Source: Cumulibacter sp047975195 (GTDB lineage Bacteria > Actinomycetota > Actinomycetes > Mycobacteriales > Antricoccaceae). From it: a DNA stretch of 64,000 nt. The notes beneath the pieces are model-generated. The model was not told the DNA's origin and made no database searches. It saw only the letters and a program-made list of their open reading frames with translations. Positions 50,035 through 57,627 of this stretch are shown piece by piece; position 1 is the stretch's first letter, and every line of letters begins with the position of its first letter. Position numbers and translations under genes: made by a program. The DNA is taken from assembly GCA_047975195.1 (NCBI GenBank), contig JBKEDB010000031.1, positions 1 to 64,000 on the forward strand, written 5' to 3'.

Positions 50035-50052
50035 TGACTAACCCGTTAGGCA
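50035..50052 (+). promoter_or_regulatory. Operator site E (18-bp dyad, best palindrome) between ligase 2 and the CoA-transferase
   Basis: TGACTAACCCGTTAGGCA: the core CTAAC-CC-GTTAG is a perfect 12-bp palindrome and the outer TG/CA also pair. It starts one base inside a plus-strand -35 TTGACT (50034-50039); the -10 is poor (GACACT at 18-bp spacing). It can serve the CoA-transferase (+) and, by position, the ligase (-). The AAC-NN-GTT centre resembles the core reported for KstR-type operators, but the flanks differ. Confidence 0.72.
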
Positions 50053-50116
50053 TGATTGACACTACGCGGACCACACTGGATCGGCCAAGAGGCGCTGAGA
50101 AGATTGCGAGACACAT

Positions 50117-51249
50117 ATGACGCGAGCCGAATATGACCTGTCCTCGCATGCCCCACTGCGCGGCGTCCGGGTGCTCAGCCTCGCCCAACTGCTTCCCGGG
50201 CCATTTGCCGGACAGCTACTGGCCGATCTCGGCGCCGACGTAATCATCATCGAGCAACTGGACGGTGGCGATCCAGCACGGCGGATACCGGCATTTTTCG
50301 ACTCGATCAACCGCGGCAAACGCAGCATCGCTGTCGATCTGAAAACCCAACAAGGCAGCCAGATCATGCGTCGTCTCGTTCGCGGATCCCGCGTCCTCCT
50401 GGAGGGGTTTCGTCCCGGCGTGGCCGGTCGGCTCGGCATCGATTTCGATTCCTTGCGCGCCGAACGACCCGATCTCGTCTATTGTTCGATCTCTGGCTAC
50501 GGCCAGGACGCGGACGAACGCCTGGTCCCCGGGCATGAGGTCTCCTACCAGGCCCGCGGTGCGGGGATCGATCCCGACTGGTTCGACGCCAGCGTCTCGG
50601 GCTACGCCGTCGCCGATCTATCCGCAGCTATGTACGCCGCGCTCATGGTCTCCAGTGCCCTGCTGACGACCCACGCCACATACATCGACCTCAGCCTCAC
50701 GAAGCGGCGCTGTCCTGGAAGGCGCCACAACTTGCCGGCGCGTGGATCAATGGCCACAATTCCGGGGCAGCACAAAACCCTGCCTACGGCCTATTCCAAA
50801 CCGCCGACGACTGGATCAGCTTATCGGCGATGCACGAGGACCACTTCTGGCGCGCGCTGTGCCAGCAACTAGGGATGCCGGAGCACTCGGGGCTCTCGGC
50901 GCAGGCGCGCACCGAGGACGCACCCGAACTGCGCCACGCCATCGAACGAGCCGTGCGCACCCGCACGAGCGCCGACCTCCTGGCGAGTCTCGCCCCTGCG
51001 GGCGTTCCCGTAGGGCTAGTCAACACGCCGGGCACCGTCGCCGACGATCCCCTTTTTCGAGAACGCGGAATGATTGTCGGCACCGGCCGATCAACTCGCG
51101 TCCGCAGCCCGATCAGTCGCACGGCTCCGCCGCAACCTTCGGCCAGCCCCGCGCTCGGCGGCGACAGTCGGGAGTTGCTCATTGAATGCGGTTATTCCGA
51201 CATGGAGATCGACCAACTGCTCGGGTCCGGCATCGTCAGCCAGCACTAA
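50117..51249 (+). pseudogene. CaiB/BaiF family III CoA-transferase with a frameshift
   Basis: Two overlapping frames together encode a complete family III transferase of about 377 residues. Frame 1 gives the N-terminal half (LRGVRVLSLAQLLPGPFAGQ, YIDLSL). At about 50699-50703 the frame breaks in the active-site motif: reading continues as T-K-R-R in frame, but one extra G would give SLTEAALSWKAPQLAGAWIN and the intact C-terminal half ending in LLIECGYSDMEIDQLLGSGI. The acid of that restored motif is Glu, as in the transferase at 36.6 kb. The context has no slippery heptamer, so a 1-bp deletion (natural or a sequencing error) is more likely than programmed shifting. Confidence 0.85.
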
Positions 51250-51276
51250 CGTCGCGGAATCGCACACGCCAGCACA

Positions 51277-51317
51277 CAGCACAGCGCCGGGTCGCAGTGC
51301 GATCCGGCGCTGTGCTG
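51277..51317. terminator. Bidirectional hairpin between convergent genes
   Basis: The stem pairs 51277-51290 with 51304-51317 (14 bp, perfect) and continues through a G-U pair and 4 more bp to a 3-nt loop. The wobble is G-U in plus-strand RNA and A-C in minus-strand RNA, so termination should be best for the plus-strand CoA-transferase transcript. It also lies 15 bp past the stop of the binding-protein gene. Confidence 0.8.
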
Positions 51318-51331
51318 CGTTGTGTAGCAGG

Positions 51332-52600
51332 TTACTTCTGGTACGGCGTCTTGTACTCCTCAGCCGCAGACGACGCGGTCGGCGCCAGCACTTCGCTCAG
51401 CGACCCCGGGGCGTCTGGATCAACCTGAGCAATCGCCGTCACACGGGTGACCGGGGCGCCAGGATCGGAGAAGTCGAGTTCGCCGGTCAGGCCCTTGGTG
51501 TCGAGCGCGGTGATCTTCTTGCGCGCATCCATCAGACCCTGACGAGTCATATCGCCGTCGTCGCACGCCTGTTCCAGTACGGCGCCCCACGCAACACCCG
51601 ACAGGTAGCCGGTGATGATCGACTGGGACGGCGCGTCCTCGCTACCGCTGGCCTCGTAAGCCTCACGAAGTGGCGCGGCCGCATCGCTGCTCCAGACGAC
51701 ATTCGGGGTCTGCAGGTAGAACTCGTCCAGCGCAGGAAGCACGGCGGGATCAGCGATCACACTCGGCTGGAATGCAGAGTTGAACCCGAGCAGAGGTACG
51801 TCCAGACCCTGCGACTGCATCGCGAGGGCCGTAGATGTCAAAGCGGCCGGCGGCACCGCGACGTACACGAGGTCAACGCCCTCGGACTTGAACTTGGTGA
51901 CGGTCGTCGTCATGTCGGTGTCGGTAGGCGCGATCGGCGCACCGGACACCTCAATGTCGTGCTGCTCGGCGTACGCCTCAACGCCAGCGAAGGAGTTCTG
52001 CCCAGCCTCGTTGTCGAGGTAGATCGCGCCGACCTTGTCGCCGTCGGCAATCTTGCCTTCGGACTGCATGTATGCCATACCGTTGATGGCCTCGACATCG
52101 AACGTGGTGCCCACCGACAGCATGACCTCGCTGTCGAGGTTGACCGAGGCGATCGTCGGTGAGGATCCCATAATCTGGTCGGTGATCATCTTCTGCTTCA
52201 AGGCCGCGAAGACCGCCGAGCCAATGATCTGGATCAGGCCGACGCTCTCTTCCTTGTTCGCGTCGTACATCGAGACCGCGGTGTCGGCCTTGTAGCCGGT
52301 GTCGATCACATTGAGTTCGATCTGCCGACCACAGATGCCGCCGGCCTCGTTTACCTCGTCAACCCAAATCTGGTTGCCGTGCGTGACTAGGACGCCGCCA
52401 ACCTTGAAAGGGCCCGAGGAGTCAGTCAGCGCACCGAGCGTGATCGTGTCGTCGGTAACGCCATAGTCGGTCTTCAGACCGTCAGCACCCTCGCCACCGC
52501 CACTGTCTCCACCCTTGGTCGAGCAGGCGGACAACGCCATCGAAGCAGCCAGGCCGAAGCCCACACCAGCGATGAGTTTCTTATTCATTCTTAGGGACAC
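51332..52600 (-). CDS. ABC transporter substrate-binding lipoprotein, branched-chain amino acid type (orphan)
   Basis: 422 residues, type I periplasmic-binding fold (Leu/Ile/Val-BP family). The signal peptide (MNKKLIAGVGFGLAASMALS) ends in lipobox LSAC, followed by a Gly/Ser-rich linker. The mature domain shows TITLGALTDSSGPFKVGG, GGICGRQIELNVIDTGYKAD and FKSEGVDLVYVAVPP. The family binds amino acids, but also aromatic acids and other carboxylates in actinobacteria. No cognate permease or ATPase lies in the window, so it is an orphan. The start may be GTG at 52600 or ATG at 52588. A 14-bp palindrome lies about 45 bp upstream. Confidence 0.9.
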   Translation of the reverse strand: MSLRMNKKLIAGVGFGLAASMALSACSTKGGDSGGGEGADGLKTDYGVTDDTITLGALTDSSGPFKVGGVLVTHGNQIWVDEVNEAGGICGRQIELNVIDTGYKADTAVSMYDANKEESVGLIQIIGSAVFAALKQKMITDQIMGSSPTIASVNLDSEVMLSVGTTFDVEAINGMAYMQSEGKIADGDKVGAIYLDNEAGQNSFAGVEAYAEQHDIEVSGAPIAPTDTDMTTTVTKFKSEGVDLVYVAVPPAALTSTALAMQSQGLDVPLLGFNSAFQPSVIADPAVLPALDEFYLQTPNVVWSSDAAAPLREAYEASGSEDAPSQSIITGYLSGVAWGAVLEQACDDGDMTRQGLMDARKKITALDTKGLTGELDFSDPGAPVTRVTAIAQVDPDAPGSLSEVLAPTASSAAEEYKTPYQK

Positions 52601-52645
52601 TCACATCTCTCTACTACGGGAACGCACACCGCGAACCCGAATATT

Positions 52646-52659
52646 TGACACTGGTGTCA
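52646..52659. promoter_or_regulatory. Perfect 14-bp palindrome upstream of the orphan binding-protein gene
   Basis: TGACACTGGTGTCA is self-complementary over all 14 bases. On the minus strand it directly follows TAAGGT, a plausible -10, so a repressor bound here would cover the transcription start. It shares the ACTGGT centre with the 18-bp dyads of the neighbouring locus but not their arms, so another regulator is likely. Confidence 0.55.
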
Positions 52660-52719
52660 CCTTAGTTGGATTCCGGGTGAATATTGCAGTCACAACGATC
52701 AAACGTTAAGTGACAACAC

Positions 52720-53595
52720 TCACGACGAGCCGGTAGCCATCCGGGACGCCACACAGCCGTGATCCTGCAGCCGCGCCACGCCGCCATCGCGGGCCGTCAA
52801 GACCCACGGGCCGGTCTCGGTCACGGCGTAGGTGTGCTCGAAATGCGCCGCGCTGGAATCGTCCACGGCGCGCACAGTCCAACCGTCGGCGAGTTCCTCA
52901 GTAGTTTCGGACCCGTACGTCACCATCGGCTCGATCGCGAATGCCATCCCTGGTCCGAGCCGGGGGCCAGAACCGGGCTTGCCGTAATTCAGGATGTGCG
53001 GGTCCTGGTGCATTTCGGAGCCGATGCCGTGGCCGCCGTACTGCTCGACGATTCCGTACTCGTGCCCGTGCCGCGCACCCCAACGCTCGATACAGGCTTC
53101 GATCGCGTGCGAGATGTCCGACAGCCGAGCACCGGCCGTACCCGCGGCGATACCCGCCCACATCGAATCCTCGGTTACTTCCAGCAACCGCTGCTGCTCG
53201 TCGGTGATCGGCCCGATACCGAACGTGATGGCACTATCGCCGTGCCATCCATCCACGATCGCGCCGCAGTCGATCGATACCACGTCACCGACGGCAAGCT
53301 TCTTATCCGGTCGCGGAATCCCGTGCACCACTTCGTCAGTCACCGACGCGCAGATAGACCCGGTGAAGCCGTGGTACCCCAAGAAGGACGGCGTACCACC
53401 GCTGTCACGAATGACTGTCTCCGCGATCCGATCCAAATCAAAGGTACTCATGCCCGGGTGGGCCGCCGAGCGGACGGCATCGAGCGCATCAGCGACGAGC
53501 AAACCCGCTATCCGCATCGCCCGTAATTCGTCGGGGGTCTTCACCTGAATCGATCGGCCTCGCGCGCGAGAGATGAACTCGCGCAGGCCGTGCAC
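52720..53595 (-). CDS. map: Methionine aminopeptidase, type I
   Basis: Removes the initiator Met from nascent proteins. 291 residues. The five metal ligands fit the type I pattern: Asp109 (VVSIDCGAI), Asp120 (GWHGDSAI), His189 (YGGHGIGSEMH), Glu222 (FAIEPMVT) and Glu253 (HFEHTYAV), with the E. coli spacing between H and both E. The His in GYHGFTGSICASVTDEVVHG is also kept. The C-terminus extends about 25 residues beyond the last ligand. It follows adk by 3 bp in the secY-adk-map unit. Confidence 0.96.
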   Translation of the reverse strand: MHGLREFISRARGRSIQVKTPDELRAMRIAGLLVADALDAVRSAAHPGMSTFDLDRIAETVIRDSGGTPSFLGYHGFTGSICASVTDEVVHGIPRPDKKLAVGDVVSIDCGAIVDGWHGDSAITFGIGPITDEQQRLLEVTEDSMWAGIAAGTAGARLSDISHAIEACIERWGARHGHEYGIVEQYGGHGIGSEMHQDPHILNYGKPGSGPRLGPGMAFAIEPMVTYGSETTEELADGWTVRAVDDSSAAHFEHTYAVTETGPWVLTARDGGVARLQDHGCVASRMATGSS

Positions 53596-53598
53596 GGC

Positions 53599-54180
53599 TT
53601 ACTCCGAGCGCAGTGCAGTGAGCGCGCGTTCGGTCACCTCGGAGACCTCGCCAACGCCGTCGATGCTGCGCAGTAGTCCTGCCCTGGAGTAGAAATCGAC
53701 CAGCGGCGCGGTCTGCTCCGCGTACACCTGCAGGCGCCGACGCACCGTTTCCGGCTTGTCATCATCGCGCTGGGTCTCCACGCCGTCGACGATCGTGACA
53801 CGCGCCGCCAAACGCTCGACGATGTGCTCATCGGGGACGCGAATCTCCAGGACGCGATTAAGCGGTTGCCCTGCCTTGTCCAACAGCGTGGCCAACGCTT
53901 CAGCCTGAGCCACCGTGCGGGGGAAGCCATCGAGCAGGTAGCCGTTCGCGGAGTCGGCCTGCGCGAGCCGGTCCTCAACCATCGCGACCGTGACCTCGTC
54001 AGGAACGAGGTCTCCGGCGTCCATGTACTTCTTGGCCAACACGCCCAACTCGGTGCCCGCACCTACGTTGGCACGGAAGATGTCCCCCGTTGATATCTGC
54101 GGCACGCCGAGTTCGTCGGCGAGAATCGTGGCCTGAGTGCCCTTGCCGGCACCGGGCGGGCCGAGGAGAACGATACGCAT
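53599..54180 (-). CDS. adk: Adenylate kinase
   Basis: Equilibrates ATP, AMP and ADP. 193 residues: P-loop GPPGAGKGTQ (residues 7-16), AMP-binding STGDIFRANV, DGFPRT, and RDDDKPETVRRRL. The LID region is short and has no Cys quartet, which is the compact form seen in many actinobacteria. The ATG shares one base with the secY stop (TGATG), so it is translationally coupled to secY. Confidence 0.97.
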   Translation of the reverse strand: MRIVLLGPPGAGKGTQATILADELGVPQISTGDIFRANVGAGTELGVLAKKYMDAGDLVPDEVTVAMVEDRLAQADSANGYLLDGFPRTVAQAEALATLLDKAGQPLNRVLEIRVPDEHIVERLAARVTIVDGVETQRDDDKPETVRRRLQVYAEQTAPLVDFYSRAGLLRSIDGVGEVSEVTERALTALRSE

Positions 54181-55493
54181 CAGCGGAGGAACCCTTCATA
54201 ATTACGTTGCTGCAATTGGCTCTCGATCTGCTTGACCGTCTCCAATGCCACACCCACGAGGATGAGCACGGCCACGCCGCCGACCGGGAAGTTTTGCGCA
54301 GATCCCGACGGACCCGCGAGTGAAGTCAACATATTGGGCAAGATCGCCACCACGCCCAGATACAGCGCGCCAGGCAGCGTGATCCGCGACAGCACGTACT
54401 GCAGGTACTCCGCCGTTGGGCGTCCCGGGCGGATGCCTGGGATGAAGCCGCCGTAACGCTTCATTTCGTCGGCGCGCTCCTCCGGGTTGAACGTGATCGC
54501 GACATAGAAGTACGCGAAGAACACGATCAGCGCCAGGTACAGCACGATATGCACCCAGCTGGTCATATTGATGATGTAGTTCTCGAAGAACCGCCGGACC
54601 GGTCCGGCCTCCTCCGCGCCCATCAACTGAGTAATCAACTGCGGGATGTACAACAGCGACGACGCGAAAATGACCGGAATAACACCGGCCTGGTTGACCT
54701 TCAGCGGCAAGTAGGTTGACGTACCGCCGTACATCTTGCGACCGATCATCTTCTTCGCGTACTGCACTGGGATACGCCGCTGCGCCTGCTCGACGAATAC
54801 GACCGTGACGATCACGATCAGCGCGAGGGCAATCATCGACCACAGCAGCACCTGGCCCTGGCTGGCGATCGAGGCGCCCTCCGCAGGGATACGCGCAGCG
54901 ATCGAGGTCGCCATCAGCAAGGACATTCCGTTGCCAATGCCCTTTTCGGTGATCAGTTCGCCGAACCACATGATCAGCGTTGCCCCGGCGGTCATCGCAA
55001 TCACCAGGATCGCGTACTGGAAAAGCGAGTCCGGGTTCGCCAGGATCGGGTCCACGCACTGCAGCAGTTGGCCCGACCGCGCCAGCGCCACAATGCCGGT
55101 CGCCTGCAACACAGCAAGGGCGATAGTCAGGTAGCGCGTGTACTGCGTGAGCTTGGCCTGACCACTCTGCCCTTCCTTCTTCAACAGCGCGAATCGCGGA
55201 ATGACAACACCGAGCAGCTGCACGATAATGCTCGCGGTGATGTACGGCATGATGCCGAGCGCGAAGACCGACAGTTGCAGCAAGGCACCACCGGAGAACA
55301 GGTTCACCAGCGAGTAGATATCGCCCGAACCGCTCCCAGTCGCATCGTCAACGCACTGCTTGATGTTCCCCAGCAGTACACCGGGCGCCGGCATCTGGGC
55401 ACCGATGCGGTAGAGCGCAACGATCGCTAGCGTGAACAGGATCTTGTTGCGGAGATCGGGCGTCCTGAACGCCGACCCGAACGCTTTGAGCAC
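54180..55493 (-). CDS. secY: Protein translocase subunit SecY
   Basis: Channel of the Sec translocon in the plasma membrane. 437 residues from the GTG behind AGGAGG. Ten TM helices can be traced. Hallmarks are KILFTLAIVALYRIGAQMPA in TM1, the plug region QCVDDATGSGSGDIYSLVNL then FSGGALLQLSVFALGIMPYI, and the cytoplasmic loop YGGFIPGIRPGRPTAEYL needed for SecA contact. It leads the secY-adk-map unit; a strong terminator and about 430 bp separate it from rplO. Confidence 0.97.
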   Translation of the reverse strand: MLKAFGSAFRTPDLRNKILFTLAIVALYRIGAQMPAPGVLLGNIKQCVDDATGSGSGDIYSLVNLFSGGALLQLSVFALGIMPYITASIIVQLLGVVIPRFALLKKEGQSGQAKLTQYTRYLTIALAVLQATGIVALARSGQLLQCVDPILANPDSLFQYAILVIAMTAGATLIMWFGELITEKGIGNGMSLLMATSIAARIPAEGASIASQGQVLLWSMIALALIVIVTVVFVEQAQRRIPVQYAKKMIGRKMYGGTSTYLPLKVNQAGVIPVIFASSLLYIPQLITQLMGAEEAGPVRRFFENYIINMTSWVHIVLYLALIVFFAYFYVAITFNPEERADEMKRYGGFIPGIRPGRPTAEYLQYVLSRITLPGALYLGVVAILPNMLTSLAGPSGSAQNFPVGGVAVLILVGVALETVKQIESQLQQRNYEGFLR

Positions 55494-55871
55494 GCATCCT
55501 CCTGCGCTGCGCATCGTTCCCTCTTGCAGAGCGATGCTTGGAAAACTGCACGGTCAGTCTGTGTGGCGCGGTACACGCCGTAAACGCCGATGCGAAAATG
55601 TACACGACGCCAGCAACCGACCTTATCTCACCCGTGAGCCGCGGCGTACGGCGACACCTCTAGATCACAGCTTCGTGCCCTCGTACCCCGAGAAACCTGT
55701 GGACGCCGGATCTGAGCGCGCGAGGTTACCGCGCGCTATGCGGCGCTACACGCGCACCGATCGCACACCGGGCGGCGTACTCGTGCCGGCTACCTCGCCC
55801 CTCCATGCCAGCCCACGCACCTGCGCCGATATGCCGCCGTCGTGCGGCATCGACGGTCGCGTACGAAACGT
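55494..55871. other. Intergenic region upstream of secY
   Basis: Together with the rplO terminator, about 430 bp separate secY from rplO. No gene is convincing. It must contain the secY-adk-map promoter, but I could not find a -35/-10 pair that stands out. GC-rich short palindromes occur (for example GCGCGCGAGG...CCGCGCGC near 55719-55737). Confidence 0.5.
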
Positions 55872-55913
55872 CGAGGGCCCGTTCGCATCCTGACGAATGC
55901 GAACGGGCCCTCG
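55872..55913 (-). terminator. Perfect 17-bp hairpin after rplO
   Basis: CGAGGGCCCGTTCGCAT (55872-55888) pairs perfectly with 55897-55913 around an 8-nt loop. It starts 12 bp past the rplO stop and should end the S10-spc transcript before secY. No T tract. Confidence 0.88.
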
Positions 55914-55925
55914 GCCGGGTATGTG

Positions 55926-56399
55926 CTACAGCTCGGTGAAGCTGCCGCCTGCGGCAGCGATCTTCTCCTTCGCGGAGCCCGAGAAGGCGTCCGCGGTGAT
56001 GTCGAGCTTGACGCCGCCGAGTTCCCCGGTACCGAGGACCTTGACGAGCTGGTTCTTGCGTACGCCGCCACGTGCGACCATATCGGCGACCGTGACCGTT
56101 CCACCCTCCGGGAACAACTCGGCGAGACGATCCAGGTTAATTACCTGGTACGACGTCGCGAAGCGGTTCTTGAAGCCCTTGAGCTTCGGCAGACGCATCT
56201 GCAGCGGGGTCTGACCGCCCTCGAAGCCCAGACGCACGGTGTTGCGCGCGTGCTGGCCCTTCGTGCCGCGACCCGCGGTCTTGCCCTTGGAGCCCTCACC
56301 ACGACCGACGCGGGTCTTGCTCTTGTGGGCGCCGGGAGCCGGACGGAGGTGGTGCACCTTGATGGGCGCCCCGGCCTGGGTCTCGTTCTCTTCAGCCAT
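55926..56399 (-). CDS. rplO: 50S ribosomal protein L15
   Basis: 157 residues; contacts 23S rRNA domains II-V late in assembly. IKVHHLRPAPGAHKSKTRVG and RGEGSKGKTAGRGTKGQHAR form the Gly/Lys-rich rRNA-embedded N-terminus. FEGGQTPLQMRLPKLKGFKN is also diagnostic. It is the last gene before the spc-region terminator, 2 bp after rpmD. Confidence 0.98.
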   Translation of the reverse strand: MAEENETQAGAPIKVHHLRPAPGAHKSKTRVGRGEGSKGKTAGRGTKGQHARNTVRLGFEGGQTPLQMRLPKLKGFKNRFATSYQVINLDRLAELFPEGGTVTVADMVARGGVRKNQLVKVLGTGELGGVKLDITADAFSGSAKEKIAAAGGSFTEL

Positions 56400-56401
56400 G
56401 T

Positions 56402-56584
56402 CTACTTCACTTCCTCGACGGACACGAGGTGCGTGACCGTGTGGACCATACCGCGGATCTCCGGGCGGTCCTCCTGGACGACGGAATCGTTGATCCGCTT
56501 CAGGCCCAGGGCGCGCAGCGTGGCGCGCTGGTTGGGCTTGACTCCGATCTTCGACCGAACCTGAGTGACCTTGATCTGTGCCAT
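56402..56584 (-). CDS. rpmD: 50S ribosomal protein L30
   Basis: 60 residues from MAQIKVTQVRSKIGVKPNQR; the upstream open frame is a shadow inside rpsE. ATLRALGLKRINDSVVQEDR and EIRGMVHTVTHLVSVEEVK are typical of the short bacterial form. It starts 4 bp after the rpsE stop codon. Confidence 0.97.
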   Translation of the reverse strand: MAQIKVTQVRSKIGVKPNQRATLRALGLKRINDSVVQEDRPEIRGMVHTVTHLVSVEEVK

Positions 56585-56588
56585 TGCC

Positions 56589-57194
56589 TTACGCTCCCTG
56601 GCCGGCGCGCGCCCGCAGCATGCCCGCAGGCGCGACGTCCTCGAGCGGCAAGCCACGGCGTGCGGCTACCTCTTCGGGACGCACGAGGCCCTTGAGCGCG
56701 GCGACGGTCGCGTGCACGATGTTGATCGGGTTGTCCGAGCCCAGGCTCTTGCTCAGAATGTCGCCGATCCCGGCGCACTCCAGAACGGCACGCACCGGGC
56801 CACCGGCGATAACACCGGTACCGGGGCTCGCCGGCTTCAGCATGACGACGCCGGCAGCAGCCTCGCCCTGGATCTGATGCGGAATCGTCGAGGCGATGCG
56901 CGGAACCTTGAAGAAGTTCTTCTTGGCTTCCTCAACACCCTTGGCGATAGCGGCCGGAACTTCCTTCGCCTTGCCGTATCCGACGCCGACGGTCCCGTCA
57001 CCGTCACCGACGACGACCAGCGCGGTGAAGCTGAACCGGCGTCCGCCCTTAACTACCTTGGCGACTCGGTTGACCTTGATGACTCGCTCGAGGTGGTTCG
57101 ACTTCTCCGCCTGAGCCTGGTTATTGCGGCCGCCTTCGCGACGGTCCCGGCGCTCGCCGCCGGTGCCGCCGCCGCGACGCTGCTGTCCTGGCAT
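56589..57194 (-). CDS. rpsE: 30S ribosomal protein S5
   Basis: Accuracy-related protein of the 30S body. 201 residues from MPGQQRRGGGTGGERRDRRE, a disordered basic N-terminal extension common in actinobacteria. The double-stranded RNA-binding part is RVIKVNRVAKVVKGGRRFSF and the C-terminal domain has IPHQIQGEAAAGVVMLKPAS and GTGVIAGGPVRAVLE. It is 37 bp after rplR. Confidence 0.98.
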   Translation of the reverse strand: MPGQQRRGGGTGGERRDRREGGRNNQAQAEKSNHLERVIKVNRVAKVVKGGRRFSFTALVVVGDGDGTVGVGYGKAKEVPAAIAKGVEEAKKNFFKVPRIASTIPHQIQGEAAAGVVMLKPASPGTGVIAGGPVRAVLECAGIGDILSKSLGSDNPINIVHATVAALKGLVRPEEVAARRGLPLEDVAPAGMLRARAGQGA

Positions 57195-57231
57195 TAGATG
57201 CTCTCCTTGACCGAAAGTGTGAAGGTCTGCA

Positions 57232-57627
57232 TTAGAAGTCGAGCCCCCCGGAACGCGCAGCGTCAGCCAGCGCGGCAATACGGCCGTGGTACTGGTTACC
57301 GGCGCGGTCGAACACAACCGCGCTGATACCGGCATCCTTGGCGCGGGCTGCTACGAGCTCGCCGACCTTCTTCGAGACGGCGGTCTTGTCGCCACCAGCT
57401 GCGCGGACATCGGCCTCCATCGAAGTGGCCGAGACCAGGGTGCGACCGACCGAGTCGTCGACGATCTGCGCGACGACGTGGCGTGCGGACCGGGTGACAA
57501 CCAGGCGCGGACGAGCCGCGGTGCCGGCGATCTTCTTGCGCAGACGGAAGTGGCGACGTGCCTTCGAGTTGCGACGCTGCTGCGCCACACCGTGGCCACC
57601 GGTACGTGCGATAGCGGACGATGCCAT
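57232..57627 (-). CDS. rplR: 50S ribosomal protein L18
   Basis: 131-residue 5S rRNA-binding protein. RHFRLRKKIAGTAARPRLVV, FRS-like ATRSARHVVAQIVDD and the C-terminal VFDRAGNQYHGRIAALADAA then RSGGLDF are conserved. Its ATG overlaps the rplF stop (TAATG). Confidence 0.97.
   Translation of the reverse strand: MASSAIARTGGHGVAQQRRNSKARRHFRLRKKIAGTAARPRLVVTRSARHVVAQIVDDSVGRTLVSATSMEADVRAAGGDKTAVSKKVGELVAARAKDAGISAVVFDRAGNQYHGRIAALADAARSGGLDF

Noticed and set aside
50690..50710. Programmed -1 frameshift in the CoA-transferase
   Set aside because: CTCACGAAG is not a slippery heptamer and no stable stem or pseudoknot was seen directly downstream; a one-base deletion is simpler.
52646..52659. Sixth member of the regulon dyad
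   Set aside because: Only the ACTGGT centre agrees; the arms TGAC/GTCA do not fit CTWAC/GTWAG, so I keep it as a separate palindrome.
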